Part shown: positions 6,234-13,394 of the stretch, piece after piece
Numbering within the stretch: the first letter of the stretch is position 1
Layout of the letters: each line of letters opens with the position of its first letter
Origin: RGIG9079 sp964567845
GTDB taxonomy: Bacteria; Bacteroidota; Bacteroidia; Bacteroidales; Marinifilaceae
Length of the DNA: 17,359 bases
Reading direction: 5' to 3'
Assembly (NCBI GenBank): GCA_964567845.1
Contig: CAZMOG010000039.1
Coordinates: 1 to 17,359 of the forward strand
The notes under the pieces: model-generated
What the model saw: only the letters and a program-made list of their open reading frames with translations
Databases searched by the model: none
What the model was told of the DNA's origin: nothing
Program-made: the position numbers and the translations under genes

Positions 6234-7511
6234 ATGGTTACAGAAGAGCAATTTATTGCAATATTGCAAAGAGAAATGGTTCCTGCGCTTGGTTGTACCG
6301 AGCCTGTGGCTTGTGCGTTGGCTTGTGCAAAATGCGGAGAGTTGTTGGGTGGTGCACCCGATAGTGTTACCGTTTATGTAAGTGGTAATATCTATAAGAA
6401 CGGAATGGGAGTCGGTATTCCCGGAACCGGTATGATAGGGCTTCCGATTGCTGCTGCATTGGGCGCAATTTGCGGAAAAGTGGAATATGGTCTTGAGGTT
6501 TTGAAGGATGTTGCGGTAGGCGATAATCTGCAACGTGCCAAGGATATGGTTAGTTCTGATAAGGTTTCTGTTGTTTTGAAGTCGGGTTGTACCGACAAAC
6601 TTTATGCCGAGGCGGTATGTACCAAGAATTCGGAAACTGCTGTAGCGATTATTGCTCATGGTCATACGAACTTCATAAAATACTCGTTGAATAACGATGT
6701 TATATTTGAAAAGAGTGCAATAACAGCAACCCATACAGATAAAGGTGTAGAGATGTCGCTCCGTGAAATATGGGATTTCTGCAGCAATGTGGATATCGAG
6801 AAAATTTCCTTCCTTAAGGCCGGAGCAGAGATGAATAAAGCAATTTCTGAGGCCGGCTTGAACAGCGAATATGGCTTGCAAATTGGTAAGAGTTTAAAGA
6901 ACAACGTGGGTCAGGGAATATTGGCAAATGATTTCTTGACAAAGGCTTTGATTACTGCTACAGCTGCAAGTGATGCACGTATGGATGGTTGCCCAAAGCC
7001 TGTTATGACAAATTCAGGAAGTGGTAATCAGGGAATTACAGTCTATTTGCCTGTTGTTGTTGCTGCCAAGCAGTTCAATGCAACCGATGAACAGCTGATT
7101 CGTGCTTTGGCAATGAGTAATCTTGTCTCTGCGCACATTCATTACTACATGGGACATTTGTCTGCCTTGTGTGGCATTATGTTAGCGGCAACCGGAGCTG
7201 CAACCGGAATTGTCTATTTGATGGGTGGTGATTACGATAAAGCGGCAAATGCTGTTAAGACTATGAGCTCTGATTTGACAGGAATGATATGCGATGGAGC
7301 GAAATCGGGTTGTGCGTTAAAGGTCTATTCTGGAGTCTCTGCTGCAGTTCAGGCGGCATTATTGGCAAATCAAGGAATTAAGACCTTTGATTCGGGAATT
7401 GTGGATACCGAGGTTGAAAAGACCATCAAAAATGTTGGAATCATCGGTTCTGTAGGAATGGAGCAGACCGATGAGACTATTTTGCAGATTATGTGCCAAA
7501 AGGCTAAATAG
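6234..7511 (+). CDS. cyuA: L-cysteine desulfidase / UPF0597 family (CyuA-like)
   Basis: 425 residues, full length for the UPF0597/CyuA (YhaM) family, related to the iron-sulfur L-serine dehydratase alpha subunit. Characterised members break L-cysteine to pyruvate, ammonia and sulfide with an oxygen-sensitive [4Fe-4S] cluster. The N-terminal signature PALGCTEP (17-24) gives Cys21; SGCTDKLYAEA follows at about 120. SGSGNQGI marks the middle, LSALCGIM has Cys313, and ICDGAKSGC has Cys353 and Cys360. Cys21, Cys313 and one of the last pair are the likely cluster ligands (inferred). No signal peptide or membrane segment. tcdA follows after 6 nt. A serine-specific or other amino-acid ammonia-lyase activity is the main alternative; the family is clear, the substrate less so. 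Confidence 0.85.
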   Translation: MVTEEQFIAILQREMVPALGCTEPVACALACAKCGELLGGAPDSVTVYVSGNIYKNGMGVGIPGTGMIGLPIAAALGAICGKVEYGLEVLKDVAVGDNLQRAKDMVSSDKVSVVLKSGCTDKLYAEAVCTKNSETAVAIIAHGHTNFIKYSLNNDVIFEKSAITATHTDKGVEMSLREIWDFCSNVDIEKISFLKAGAEMNKAISEAGLNSEYGLQIGKSLKNNVGQGILANDFLTKALITATAASDARMDGCPKPVMTNSGSGNQGITVYLPVVVAAKQFNATDEQLIRALAMSNLVSAHIHYYMGHLSALCGIMLAATGAATGIVYLMGGDYDKAANAVKTMSSDLTGMICDGAKSGCALKVYSGVSAAVQAALLANQGIKTFDSGIVDTEVEKTIKNVGIIGSVGMEQTDETILQIMCQKAK

Positions 7512-7517
7512 TACGAA

Positions 7518-8243
7518 GTGATTGAGATTTTGAGTTGGTTAGATAGAGCAAAGTTATTGCTGGGCGAGGAATCGCTCACAAAACTTATTGATTCGCATAT
7601 CTTGGTTGCCGGATTAGGAGGAGTTGGTGCGTATGCGGCAGAACAACTTGCGCGTGCCGGAGTTGGTGAGATGACAATCATAGATGGTGATGTAATTGAG
7701 CCCTCGAACAAAAATCGTCAACTCTTGGCTTTGGATTGCAATGTGGGGCAGAAAAAGGCTCACTTAATGGCAGAGCGTCTATACCAAATAAATCCCTATA
7801 TAAAACTCCATGTCATTGATGAATATATAAAAGATGAGCGTATGGAGGAGATTTTGGCAATGTATAAGTATGACTACATTGTTGATGCAATAGATACGCT
7901 TGCCCCAAAGATATTTCTAATATACCATAGCCTGCGAATGGGGTATAGAGTTGCCAGTAGCATGGGTTCCGGTGGAAAATCCGATCCGGGGCAAGTTCAA
8001 GTTGCCGATATTTCTAAAAGTTATAATTGTACTTTGGCAAGAATGTTAAGAAAACGCCTTCATAAACTTGGCATTTATAAAGGCGTTAAAGTTGTTTTTT
8101 CTCCGGAAGAGACCCCGGAATCAGCCGTTATACTCGATGAGGGACGCAATAAGAAATCGACTGTGGGTACAATATCTTACATGCCTCCTATTTTTGGCTG
8201 TTTCTTAGCTTCGATAGTAATTTGTGATATAACTCAAAATTAG
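7518..8243 (+). CDS. tcdA: tRNA threonylcarbamoyladenosine dehydratase (E1-like)
   Basis: 241 residues, a ThiF/MoeB-type adenylating enzyme lacking the extra C-terminal domains of MoeB. TcdA (CsdL/YgdL) uses ATP to cyclise t6A at position 37 of ANN-decoding tRNAs to ct6A. GLGGVGAYAAEQLARAGVG (32-50) is the nucleotide-binding loop; IIDGDVIEPSNKNRQ (54-68) has the Asp and Arg of the adenylation site; YIVDAIDTL (120-128) is typical of the TcdA branch; SMGSGGKSDPGQVQVADISK (148-167) also matches it. There are no CxxC zinc pairs, which argues against ThiF and MoeB. The GTG start at 7518 puts the N-terminus where the E. coli protein begins (W-x-x-R...G). Its stop overlaps the convergent DUF3276 gene by 4 bp. 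Confidence 0.9.
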   Translation: MIEILSWLDRAKLLLGEESLTKLIDSHILVAGLGGVGAYAAEQLARAGVGEMTIIDGDVIEPSNKNRQLLALDCNVGQKKAHLMAERLYQINPYIKLHVIDEYIKDERMEEILAMYKYDYIVDAIDTLAPKIFLIYHSLRMGYRVASSMGSGGKSDPGQVQVADISKSYNCTLARMLRKRLHKLGIYKGVKVVFSPEETPESAVILDEGRNKKSTVGTISYMPPIFGCFLASIVICDITQN

Positions 8244-8527
8244 AACTGCTCCGGAGTGTCTTCTGTTGCAACAAGGCTCTTTATGCACTTGACGGTATCT
8301 TGAAGACCATCACCAAACTTCTCAAAATCCTCCTTGTATAAGAAAATCTTGTGCTTTTCAAATGCTTGAGATGAGTCGGTATTGTCTGACACTCTTTTGC
8401 TTTCGGTTATGGTTAAATAATAATCGTTATTACGTGTTTTTTTTACGTCGAAGTAGTGTTTACGCTTTCCTGCGCGAACAACTTTTGTATAGACCTCGGA
8501 ACGGTCATCTCGAATCTCCTTTTCCAT
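8240..8527 (-). CDS. DUF3276 / PUR-family nucleic-acid-binding protein
   Basis: 95 residues, basic in the N-terminal half. SEVYTKVVRAGKRKHYFDVK (10-29), NDYYLTITESKR (33-44), and HKIFLYKEDFEKF (60-72) match the DUF3276 family, widespread in Bacteroidetes and spirochaetes. These proteins adopt the PUR fold (a four-stranded sheet plus helix) seen in eukaryotic Pur-alpha and Borrelia Bpur and bind DNA or RNA. The protein should dimerise and act as a small cytoplasmic regulator or chaperone of nucleic acid. Gene targets are unknown. It is monocistronic, divergent from trpS, and meets tcdA tail to tail with a 4-bp overlap. Confidence 0.88.
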   Translation of the reverse strand: MEKEIRDDRSEVYTKVVRAGKRKHYFDVKKTRNNDYYLTITESKRVSDNTDSSQAFEKHKIFLYKEDFEKFGDGLQDTVKCIKSLVATEDTPEQF

Positions 8528-8587
8528 AATTATCTTCTACTATAGTTCTATTGTAAATAGGTAAAATTGTTGTTAATTCACCTGATG

Positions 8588-8595
8588 CAAATTTA
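8588..8595 (-). promoter_or_regulatory. Possible -7 element of the DUF3276 gene
   Basis: The minus strand reads TAAATTTG, a TAnnTTTG match, 60 nt before the ATG at 8527. No TTTG is found at the expected upstream spacing. The rest of the 235-base gap 8528-8762 is AT-rich; besides the two promoters I see only a repeated TTGTTGTTAA (8567-8576, 8655-8664). Confidence 0.35.
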
Positions 8596-8706
8596 GTATA
8601 TTATTTTTAAAAAATCCACCCTTCGTAATGTTATAATTTGTAAAATTTTGGCCGTTGTTGTTAAAAAATGTTTAGAGGTGGTTTTGTGGGTTTATTTTAC
8701 TATAAA

Positions 8707-8738
8707 TTTGAAACTAACATCACTTTTTACTATCTTCG
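8707..8738 (+). promoter_or_regulatory. Promoter of the trpS-ruvA run
   Basis: TTTG (8707-8710), exactly 20 nt, then TATCTTCG (8731-8738), one base off the TAnnTTTG consensus; the ATG at 8763 follows 24 nt later. The -33 TTTG is itself the end of a second -7-like sequence, TAAATTTG (8703-8710), which has a TTTG (8683-8686) 16 nt upstream. Confidence 0.65.
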
Positions 8739-8762
8739 TGGCTTGTAATTTAATTAAGATAT

Positions 8763-9749
8763 ATGGAGACAGTTGTTAGCGGTATCAGACCTACCGGAAA
8801 TTTACACTTAGGAAACTACTTTGGAGCAGTGAAGAATTTCTTGCGTATGCAGGATGAGTATAAATGTTACTTCTTTATTGCAGATTGGCACTCATTGACA
8901 ACGCATCCGAAACCGGGTGATGTTGAGGCTAATGTGCGTAAAATATTGGCCGAGTACCTGGCTTGTGGTGTTGACCCTGAGAAGTGTTCAATATATGTGC
9001 AAAGCGATGTAAAAGAGGTACTGGAGCTTTATCTCTTCCTCAATATGAATGCCTATCTTGGAGAGTTGGAGCGTGTAACCTCGTTCAAAGAGAAGGCAAG
9101 GCAACAGCCAAACAACGTGAATGCAGGATTGTTAACCTATCCTACACTTATGGCTGCAGATATTCTTATCCACCGAGCTCATAAAGTTCCTGTAGGAAAG
9201 GATCAGGAGCAGAACATGGAGATGGCTCGCCATTTTGCACGTAGATTCAATCAGATATATGGAGCGGAGTTGTTCCCGGAGCCACAATCTTTCCACTATT
9301 CAGCCGAGGCGGTAAAGGTTCCCGGACTTGATGGAAGCGGCAAGATGGGTAAATCAGAGGGTAATGCAATCTATTTGATTGATGAGCCTTCGGCAATTCG
9401 CAAAAAGGTGATGAAGGCGGTAACAGATCAGGGACCAACCGAGCTTAATAGCGTAAAGCCTGAGCCTGTTGCAAACCTCTTTACAATGATGAAGATTGTT
9501 TCAACGCAGGATACATACGACTATTTCAACGATAAGTATAATGCTTGCGAGATTCGCTATGGCGATATGAAGAAGCAGCTTGCAGAGGATATTATTAACT
9601 TCACTTCGCCTATTCGTGAAAGAATTCTTGAGGTTGCAGCCAATGAAGCATACTTGAATAAAGTTATTGCTCAGGGTGCAGAGCAGGCTCGCGAGAGTGC
9701 AGTCAAGACATTGATAGAGGCTCGCAAGTTGATAGGATTCAGCCGTTAA
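8763..9749 (+). CDS. trpS: Tryptophan--tRNA ligase
   Basis: 328 residues, normal for a bacterial class Ic TrpRS. It charges tRNA-Trp using ATP. The HIGH motif is HLGN (15-18) within TGNLHLGNYFGAV, and KMSKS is KMGKS (194-198) within DGSGKMGKSEGN. LLTYPTLMAADIL (123-135) and KVPVGKDQEQN (141-151) are the tryptophan/ATP pocket segments expected of TrpRS rather than TyrRS. The start fits the family N-terminus, which begins just before the first strand (VVSGIRPTG). It leads a five-gene run; ruvA follows 9 nt downstream. I see no T-box or Trp-codon leader peptide; the leader is only about 20 nt, so no attenuation is evident. Confidence 0.97.
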   Translation: METVVSGIRPTGNLHLGNYFGAVKNFLRMQDEYKCYFFIADWHSLTTHPKPGDVEANVRKILAEYLACGVDPEKCSIYVQSDVKEVLELYLFLNMNAYLGELERVTSFKEKARQQPNNVNAGLLTYPTLMAADILIHRAHKVPVGKDQEQNMEMARHFARRFNQIYGAELFPEPQSFHYSAEAVKVPGLDGSGKMGKSEGNAIYLIDEPSAIRKKVMKAVTDQGPTELNSVKPEPVANLFTMMKIVSTQDTYDYFNDKYNACEIRYGDMKKQLAEDIINFTSPIRERILEVAANEAYLNKVIAQGAEQARESAVKTLIEARKLIGFSR

Positions 9750-9758
9750 ACTATAACT

Positions 9759-10343
9759 ATGTACGACTATCTGAAAGGTAAATTGGCGGAAGTTCAGCCA
9801 ACCTATGCCGTTGTTGAATGCAACGGCGTGGGGTACTATGCCAATATCTCACTTAATACCTATACCAAAATATCTTCACAGACAGAGGTGATACTATATG
9901 TTCACCTGATAGTGCGCGAGGATGCTCACATTCTGTATGGTTTTGCCACAAAAGAGGAGAGAACAATTTTCCGACAGTTGATTGCTGTATCGGGCATTGG
10001 TCCCAATACAGCTTCAATAATGTTGAGTGCAATGAGTGTCAATGAGATAGTTGGAGCAATCCAAACAGGCAACGTTGATGCTATTAAACGGGTTAAAGGT
10101 ATTGGTTTGAAAACGGCGCAACGCGTAATTATTGAGTTGAAGGATAAGATGGGAGCAGGTGCCGATGTTCCGGTTTTGGTAGGTATCGGTGCAGATAATC
10201 CCGCAAAAGAGGAGGCGTTGGCGGCCTTGCTTGCGTTGGGATTCGTTAAAGGTAATGCCCAGAAGGTTCTTGATAAATTATGTGCCTCAAATCCTGCGGC
10301 AGGAGTTGAGGAGTTGATAAAACAGGCGTTGAAATTGTTATGA
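9759..10343 (+). CDS. ruvA: Holliday junction helicase subunit RuvA
   Basis: 194 residues, near the usual 190-205. RuvA tetramers bind four-way junctions and load RuvB for branch migration. The N-terminal OB-fold runs from MYDYLKGKL to about residue 62, with the typical YFVH-like strand (EVILYVHLIVREDAHILYGF). Two helix-hairpin-helix motifs follow, AVSGIGPNTASIML (about 75-88) and VKGIGLKTAQRVIIELKDK (about 110-128). A Gly/Ala-rich linker leads to the small RuvB-binding domain with EEALAALLALGF. ruvB and ruvC are not in the window. Its TGA overlaps the next gene's ATG by 4 bp. Confidence 0.97.
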   Translation: MYDYLKGKLAEVQPTYAVVECNGVGYYANISLNTYTKISSQTEVILYVHLIVREDAHILYGFATKEERTIFRQLIAVSGIGPNTASIMLSAMSVNEIVGAIQTGNVDAIKRVKGIGLKTAQRVIIELKDKMGAGADVPVLVGIGADNPAKEEALAALLALGFVKGNAQKVLDKLCASNPAAGVEELIKQALKLL

Positions 10344-10978
10344 TGAAGGTTGAGAAATTTGTATTCAACGAGTGGCAGGAGAACTGTTTTGTTGCATACG
10401 ACGAGACAAAAGAGGCGGTAATAATTGATTGCGGAGCACATAGCAATCGCGAATTTGAGCGTCTTGCATTCTTTATTGAGCGATTAGGTTTAAAGCCTGT
10501 TGCTCAGTTATGTACACACCTTCATTTAGATCATATATTTGGTACACAAATGGTACTTGATAAGTGGAAATTGGCTCCTGTTGCAGGAGTTGCCGATGCC
10601 TTTCTAGTGGAGCAGTGGCCAATGGTAAGTGCCATGTTTGGAATGCCCGGAGAACCGCAGCCGCCGATGCCCGGAAAATATCTTGGCGATGGCGATGCTG
10701 TTAAGTTTGGAAATACGGTGTTAAAGGTCCTTGAAACCCCGGGACACTCGCCAGGCTCATTGTGCTTTTACTCAAAGAGCGATAATATACTCTTTTCAGG
10801 CGATGTTCTATTTAACTATGGAGTTGGCCGTTCGGATCTGCCGGGTGGTAATGGTCAGCAACTATATAATTCTATAGCATCGAAACTTTTTACCCTGCCC
10901 GATGAGACAAAAGTATATTGTGGCCATGGCCCTGAAACAACCATTGGCGACGAGAAGTTTGGTAATCCATTTATGTAA
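10340..10978 (+). CDS. Metallo-beta-lactamase-fold hydrolase (glyoxalase II-like)
   Basis: 212 residues. The zinc-binding signature is THLHLDH (59-65, His60, His62, Asp64, His65), with His136 in ETPGHSPGS, Asp155 in FSGDVLF and His196 in YCGHGPET completing a binuclear site. This is the short glyoxalase-II-like type that lacks the C-terminal substrate domain of true GloB; such proteins hydrolyse thioesters or similar substrates, and the exact substrate cannot be told. Two adjacent ATGs (10340 and 10343) could serve as the start; the first overlaps the ruvA stop by 4 bp (ATGA), indicating coupled translation. No signal peptide, so it is cytoplasmic. mtnN follows after 5 nt. Confidence 0.9.
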   Translation: MMKVEKFVFNEWQENCFVAYDETKEAVIIDCGAHSNREFERLAFFIERLGLKPVAQLCTHLHLDHIFGTQMVLDKWKLAPVAGVADAFLVEQWPMVSAMFGMPGEPQPPMPGKYLGDGDAVKFGNTVLKVLETPGHSPGSLCFYSKSDNILFSGDVLFNYGVGRSDLPGGNGQQLYNSIASKLFTLPDETKVYCGHGPETTIGDEKFGNPFM

Positions 10979-10983
10979 TAATT

Positions 10984-11685
10984 ATGAAGAGATTAGGGAT
11001 AGTTGCAGCACTCGATAACGAGTTTGCCCAGGTAGTCGCATTGTTGGATAATGTTGTAAAGAGTGAAATAAACGGTCTTCCTTATGTTGAGGGTAATTTC
11101 GGCTCTAACTTGAAGATAGGTTTAGCGAAGAGTGGTATTGGTAAGGTATGTGCCGCAGTGGGCACGGTTGAACTTATCAAACGCTTCCAACCGGACTATT
11201 TGATAAATACAGGTGTTGCCGGTGGAATAGATGCCGGCCTCAACGTAATGGATGTAGTTGTTTCAAACAGAGTTGCATATCACGATGTTTGGTGTGGCGA
11301 GGGCTCAATTGGTCAGGTTCAGGGCTTTCCTTTGTATTTTGAGTCATGTAAAGAGCTATTCGATATTGCATTAAAAGTTAATGCCTCTGTTCCTGTAAAG
11401 GGCGGTTTGATTGTAACAGGCGATCAATTTATTTCTGATAAGGAGCAGTTAGCCAAGATTAAAACGACCTTTTCAGATGCTCTTGCAGTAGATATGGAGA
11501 GTTCATCAATTGCTCATGTTTGCTACATGTACAACATTCCATTTATGAGTTTTCGTATCATGAGTGATACTCCGGGTGCTCATGAGAATAACTTAAATCA
11601 ATATCTGAATTTCTGGGAGAGTATTGCCGAGAATTCATTTGCTGTGTGCAAGGCTTTCCTTTCTGAACTTGACAATTCATTATGA
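10984..11685 (+). CDS. mtnN: 5'-methylthioadenosine/S-adenosylhomocysteine nucleosidase
   Basis: 233 residues, as in E. coli MtnN (Pfs, 232). It cleaves adenine from S-adenosylhomocysteine and methylthioadenosine, which relieves product inhibition of methylation and supplies S-ribosylhomocysteine to LuxS. Catalytic residues align with the family: Glu13 (ALDNEF), Glu172 in VDMESSSIAHV, and Asp195 in RIMSDTPG. NTGVAGGID lies at about 77-85 and FISDKEQL at about 150. luxS lies 1.2 kb downstream on the other strand, so the whole SAH to AI-2 route is encoded here. Some homologues instead cleave 6-amino-6-deoxyfutalosine in menaquinone synthesis, which sequence alone does not exclude. The stop overlaps the next start by 4 bp. 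Confidence 0.93.
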   Translation: MKRLGIVAALDNEFAQVVALLDNVVKSEINGLPYVEGNFGSNLKIGLAKSGIGKVCAAVGTVELIKRFQPDYLINTGVAGGIDAGLNVMDVVVSNRVAYHDVWCGEGSIGQVQGFPLYFESCKELFDIALKVNASVPVKGGLIVTGDQFISDKEQLAKIKTTFSDALAVDMESSSIAHVCYMYNIPFMSFRIMSDTPGAHENNLNQYLNFWESIAENSFAVCKAFLSELDNSL

Positions 11686-12893
11686 ATATTGCCATAGTTG
11701 GAGGTGGAGCTGCCGGTTTCTTTGCGGCAATTCAGGTAAAACAGAATTATCCGAATGCTCTTGTCACTATCTTTGAGAAGGGAACAAGGGTCTTGGGTAA
11801 AGTGCGAATCTCCGGAGGGGGACGATGTAATTTTACCAATTCGGGTGAGCATCTAAAGAATTTTACCAATGCCTATCCGCGTGGAGCAAATTTTCTTAAA
11901 AAGGCATTCCATCAATTTTCAAACCGCAATGCAATGGAGTGGTTTGAGGAACATGGTGTGCCCTATGTTATTCAGAGCGATGGTTGTGTCTTTCCTAAAT
12001 CACAACGTTCACAAAGCGTAATCGAGGCTTTAACCGGAACTGCCCGTAAGTTGGGTGTTAAGGTCGTAACCCAACTTGGTGTGACTGATATTCAGATAAA
12101 GGGCTCGGGAGTTTTTGAGCTTACAATGGGTCAGGGGCTTCGCGACACATTTGACAAGGTGATTGTTACAACAGGCGGCTCGCCAACAATGTCGGGTTTG
12201 GAACTTTTTGAGAAGTTAGGACATAAGATTGAGCTTCCGGTTCCATCGTTATTTACATTCGAGGTTGAGGATTCCGAATTGCATGAATTGACCGGGCTTG
12301 TGGTTGAAAATGCAATTGTTTCGATAGTAGGCACCAAGGTTCGCGAAGAGGGGGCATTACTTATTACCCATTGGGGTGTGAGTGGCCCTGCAATATTGAA
12401 ATGTTCTGCCTATGGAGCCAGATTGTTGCATGAGCTTGCCTATAGGTGTAAGATTGCTGTCAATTGGGTTGGTGTTGTAAATAGTTCTTTGGTGGTTAAA
12501 GAGTTAGAACGAATAGTCAAAGAGCACGGCTCTAAACTTATTGCCAATTTTGCTCCATACGGATTGCAAGCAAGATTGTGGAGATACTTGATTGCCAAGA
12601 GTGCTATTCCGACAGAACGTCGATGGAGTGAGATAGGAGTGAAGGGGATAAATCGTTTGGCAGAACGTTTGACGAATGATCAATTAAATGTAACAGGCAA
12701 GGGCTCGTTCAAGGATGAGTTCGTTACGTGTGGTGGAGTTTCTCTTGAATGTGTCGATGCAAATACCATGCAAAGTAAAGTGTGCCCCGGTTTGTACTTT
12801 GCCGGAGAGATTCTTGATATTGATGGAATAACCGGTGGATTTAATTTTCAGGCAGCTTGGACAACCGGATTTATAGCGGGCAAACTTGGTTAG
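11682..12893 (+). CDS. BaiN/RdsA-family (HI0933-like) FAD-dependent oxidoreductase
   Basis: 403 residues, full length for the HI0933-like flavoprotein family. The FAD-binding Rossmann motif is at the extreme N-terminus, IAIVGGGAAGFFAA (3-16). RISGGGRCNFTN (42-53) and the C-terminal CPGLYFAGEILDIDGITGG (368-386) are family hallmarks that close over FAD. A middle insert (about 190-340) forms the barrel and helical domain. Members named BaiN act in 7-dehydroxylation of bile acids and RdsA is a related reductase, but most are uncharacterised, so no substrate is assigned. Translation is coupled to mtnN by an ATGA overlap; it is the last gene of the trpS run and faces luxS across 15 bp. Confidence 0.88.
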   Translation: MNIAIVGGGAAGFFAAIQVKQNYPNALVTIFEKGTRVLGKVRISGGGRCNFTNSGEHLKNFTNAYPRGANFLKKAFHQFSNRNAMEWFEEHGVPYVIQSDGCVFPKSQRSQSVIEALTGTARKLGVKVVTQLGVTDIQIKGSGVFELTMGQGLRDTFDKVIVTTGGSPTMSGLELFEKLGHKIELPVPSLFTFEVEDSELHELTGLVVENAIVSIVGTKVREEGALLITHWGVSGPAILKCSAYGARLLHELAYRCKIAVNWVGVVNSSLVVKELERIVKEHGSKLIANFAPYGLQARLWRYLIAKSAIPTERRWSEIGVKGINRLAERLTNDQLNVTGKGSFKDEFVTCGGVSLECVDANTMQSKVCPGLYFAGEILDIDGITGGFNFQAAWTTGFIAGKLG

Positions 12894-12899
12894 CAAAGC

Positions 12900-12924
12900 G
12901 GTATAGCCCTATTCGGGATATACC
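12900..12924. terminator. Hairpin at the baiN/luxS convergent junction
   Basis: GGTATAGCCC (12900-12909), a 5-base loop, then GGGATATACC (12915-12924): a 10-bp stem with a single G/A mismatch. It begins 7 nt after the flavoprotein stop and its distal arm lies within the last codons of luxS. It could end transcription from both sides. On the plus strand only a mixed ATATTT follows, and on the minus strand no T run, so intrinsic termination would be weak. Confidence 0.55.
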
Positions 12925-13385
12925 ATATTTGCCTCCTGCATATTCTCTAAAACTTCGCTTATATATTTAGCAGACTCCCACTTGGCCATTGGAAGGTCAT
13001 GTAGCAGATAGTTTCCGCAATCCTTTGGTGCTGCACCCGGAATCTCGCCCTCGAAATCGCGTACAAACTTAAATGTTTCAGTCATAAGTGGAAGAATATC
13101 TTGTGGGGTAAGATTACCCTTTGCAAGAAAATAACAGCCTGTGCAGCAACCCATAGGACCCCAGTATATAATCTTATCGGCCCACTCTGAGTTTCTGAGA
13201 TATGTTGCCGCCAAATGTTCAATAGTGTGCAATGCACCCTGTCCCATTGCCGGTTCTCGATTAGGCGCTTTCATGCGAATATCGAATGTGGTAACTGTTT
13301 CTCCGCCTACAGTATCTTTGCGTGAAACATAAATGCCTCGAAGCAACTCTATGTGGTTTATTGTAAAACTTGGAATGCTCTTCAT
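12909..13385 (-). CDS. luxS: S-ribosylhomocysteine lyase (AI-2 synthase)
   Basis: 158 residues, the standard LuxS length. It splits S-ribosylhomocysteine into homocysteine and DPD, the precursor of the signal AI-2. Metal ligands are His53 and His57 in ALHTIEH and Cys123 in KDCGNYLLHD; Glu56 and Ser6 match the catalytic base and substrate contact. The catalytic Cys80 is in GPMGC; the following residues read CTGCY where other family members I recall have RTGFY or QTGYY, giving extra cysteines at 81 and 84. The core FDIRMKAPN (34-42) is typical. It starts 9 nt after cdaA, so both should come from the cdaA promoter. Its final codons form part of a hairpin. Confidence 0.96.
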   Translation of the reverse strand: MKSIPSFTINHIELLRGIYVSRKDTVGGETVTTFDIRMKAPNREPAMGQGALHTIEHLAATYLRNSEWADKIIYWGPMGCCTGCYFLAKGNLTPQDILPLMTETFKFVRDFEGEIPGAAPKDCGNYLLHDLPMAKWESAKYISEVLENMQEANMVYPE

Positions 13386-13394
13386 AATAATTTT

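Noticed and set aside
6225..6881. A 218-codon open frame on the minus strand inside the cysteine desulfidase gene
   Set aside because: It lies fully antisense to a well-supported conserved gene, and its product is Cys/His/Asn-rich with no recognisable domain.
8567..8664. TTGTTGTTAA repeated at 8567 and 8655 upstream of trpS
   Set aside because: A ten-base T/G/A-rich repeat in an AT-rich gap; there is no third copy or symmetric spacing to the promoters.
8763..9749. T-box or Trp attenuator ahead of trpS
   Set aside because: The predicted leader is only about 20 nt, and no Trp-rich short reading frame or specifier stem is visible.
9926..10441. A 171-codon minus-strand open frame across ruvA and the hydrolase gene
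   Set aside because: It is antisense to two conserved genes that are coupled by an ATGA overlap, and its product resembles no family.
10340..10978. Naming the metallo-beta-lactamase-fold protein gloB
   Set aside because: It lacks the C-terminal substrate domain of true glyoxalase II, and the substrate cannot be inferred.
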